Shown here: positions 63,340 to 64,000 of the stretch, piece by piece
How positions within the stretch are numbered: the first letter of the stretch is position 1
Layout of the letters: every line of letters starts with the position of its first letter
Assembly: GCF_014638845.1 (NCBI RefSeq)
Contig: NZ_BMFP01000004.1
Span: forward strand, 124,001-188,000
Direction: 5' to 3'
Length of the DNA: 64,000 bases
Origin: Pontibacter amylolyticus
GTDB taxonomy: Bacteria > Bacteroidota > Bacteroidia > Cytophagales > Hymenobacteraceae
Program-made: the position numbers and the translations under genes
Notes under the pieces: generated by a model
Database searches by the model: none
Told to the model about the DNA's origin: nothing
The model's input: only the letters and a program-made list of their open reading frames with translations

Positions 63340-64000
63340 ATGCTCATCAAACTCTTCACCCTGTATGTATACCTGCAAACGGCTTTGTGTGGTTGCGGAC
63401 CCGACCGGCGCAACAGCGACTTTGAGCGGCTTCGGAAGGATTACAAGGTGAGAGTGGAGCGCATCGGCCGCCTGGACGCCCGCATCAGGGAAAGCTCCGG
63501 ACTGGCCCATGCCACGGACAGCACTTTTTGGACACACCCCGACAGTGGCCTACCGGCTGAGCTATACCTGTTCAACCTGCAGGGCGAGCTGCTACAAACC
63601 GTGCCCCTGCCTATGCCTAACCGCGACTGGGAAGAACTGGCGCAGGATGACAAGGGGAATCTCTACATCGGCGACTTCGGCAACAACGCCAATGCCCGGC
63701 GCGACTTGCGGGTCTATAAGACGCAGGAGCAGGGGATGACCGTGCAGGATACCATCCACTTCAACTTTGCCGACCAACAGGCCTTTCCTCCGCCAACATC
63801 TGGCAAGCACTTCGACCTGGAGGCCTTCTTTTACCGTTCCGACAGCCTACACCTGTTTACCAAAAGCCGCTCCCGCAAGGGAATCACCCGTCGCTATACC
63901 TTGCCTGCCGCAGCAGGCAGCTATACCTTGCCGCCGCAGGAAGAACTACGGGTGAGCTCCGCCATCACGGCTGCCGACAGCGCGCCGAATGGGAAAGACT
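63340..64000 (+). CDS. Partial lipoprotein-like protein of unknown function (3' end outside window)
   Basis: 220 codons are visible from the ATG at 63340. The N-terminus (MLIKLFTLYVYLQTALCGC) resembles a lipoprotein signal with a possible LCGC lipobox. What follows looks like beta-propeller blades: ESSGLAHATDSTFWTHPDSG, ELYLFNLQGELLQTVPLP and DWEELAQDDKGNLYIGDFGNN. I do not recognise a firm family; phytase-like and SdiA-regulated-type propellers are candidates. The ATG directly follows an AACAATTTAA repeat word. Confidence 0.7.
   Translation, partial: MLIKLFTLYVYLQTALCGCGPDRRNSDFERLRKDYKVRVERIGRLDARIRESSGLAHATDSTFWTHPDSGLPAELYLFNLQGELLQTVPLPMPNRDWEELAQDDKGNLYIGDFGNNANARRDLRVYKTQEQGMTVQDTIHFNFADQQAFPPPTSGKHFDLEAFFYRSDSLHLFTKSRSRKGITRRYTLPAAAGSYTLPPQEELRVSSAITAADSAPNGKD

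Overview
The window looks like chromosomal DNA of a Bacteroidota, most likely Cytophagales/Hymenobacteraceae (Pontibacter-like). This rests on the fused SecDF, a TPP-riboswitch-controlled TonB receptor, the BatD and MoxR proteins, the paired PpiC/SurA-like isomerases, type B L31, the GlmU-like nucleotidyltransferase family, promoters of the TTTG-N20-TAnnTTTG type and the lack of strong Shine-Dalgarno sites. The assignment is inference from gene content; no rRNA or tRNA gene was seen.

Layout. 0-17 kb, mostly minus strand: a PhoR/PhoB-type two-component pair (kinase cut by the window edge), a DUF3108 protein, recA, then a block of MoxR ATPase plus two parvulin-type periplasmic isomerases, a SpoIIE/STAS/RsbW partner-switching module and guaB. 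17-24 kb, mostly plus strand: vitamin and cofactor salvage, with a PnuC-family transporter, a NadR-like ribosylnicotinamide kinase, an epimerase-like enzyme and a TonB receptor behind a TPP riboswitch. 24-38 kb: glutaryl-CoA-dehydrogenase-like enzyme, ruvB, a frameshifted amidohydrolase, queG, batD-aroC, two unknown proteins and two cation/proton antiporters. 38-49 kb: Nfu-type Fe-S carrier, secDF, a KtrA-like protein, udk-rdgB-phosphoribosyltransferase, L31, a GlmU-like transferase, holB and hemC. 49-64 kb: AGCS and NSS amino-acid/sodium symporters (the latter with a tiny MetS-like partner gene), cyclophilin, RmlD-like reductase, HhH protein, Nudix and alpha/beta hydrolases, a 1318-residue superfamily 1 helicase and a partial lipoprotein-like gene.

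Most genes are housekeeping. The unexplained structure lies elsewhere: (i) a short word, AGGTATA/TATACCT, is strongly over-used in genes and gaps on both strands; (ii) a roughly 640-bp non-coding element with 37-45 bp terminal inverted repeats carries a row of short hairpins, and part of it recurs near 63 kb; (iii) AT-rich inverted repeats built of TTAAATTGTT words abut stop and start codons; (iv) two distant small secreted proteins share a conserved C-terminal tail and little else; (v) a double-parvulin lipoprotein has an OmpA-type peptidoglycan-binding domain inserted near its C-terminus. No CRISPR array, complete insertion sequence or prophage was seen.
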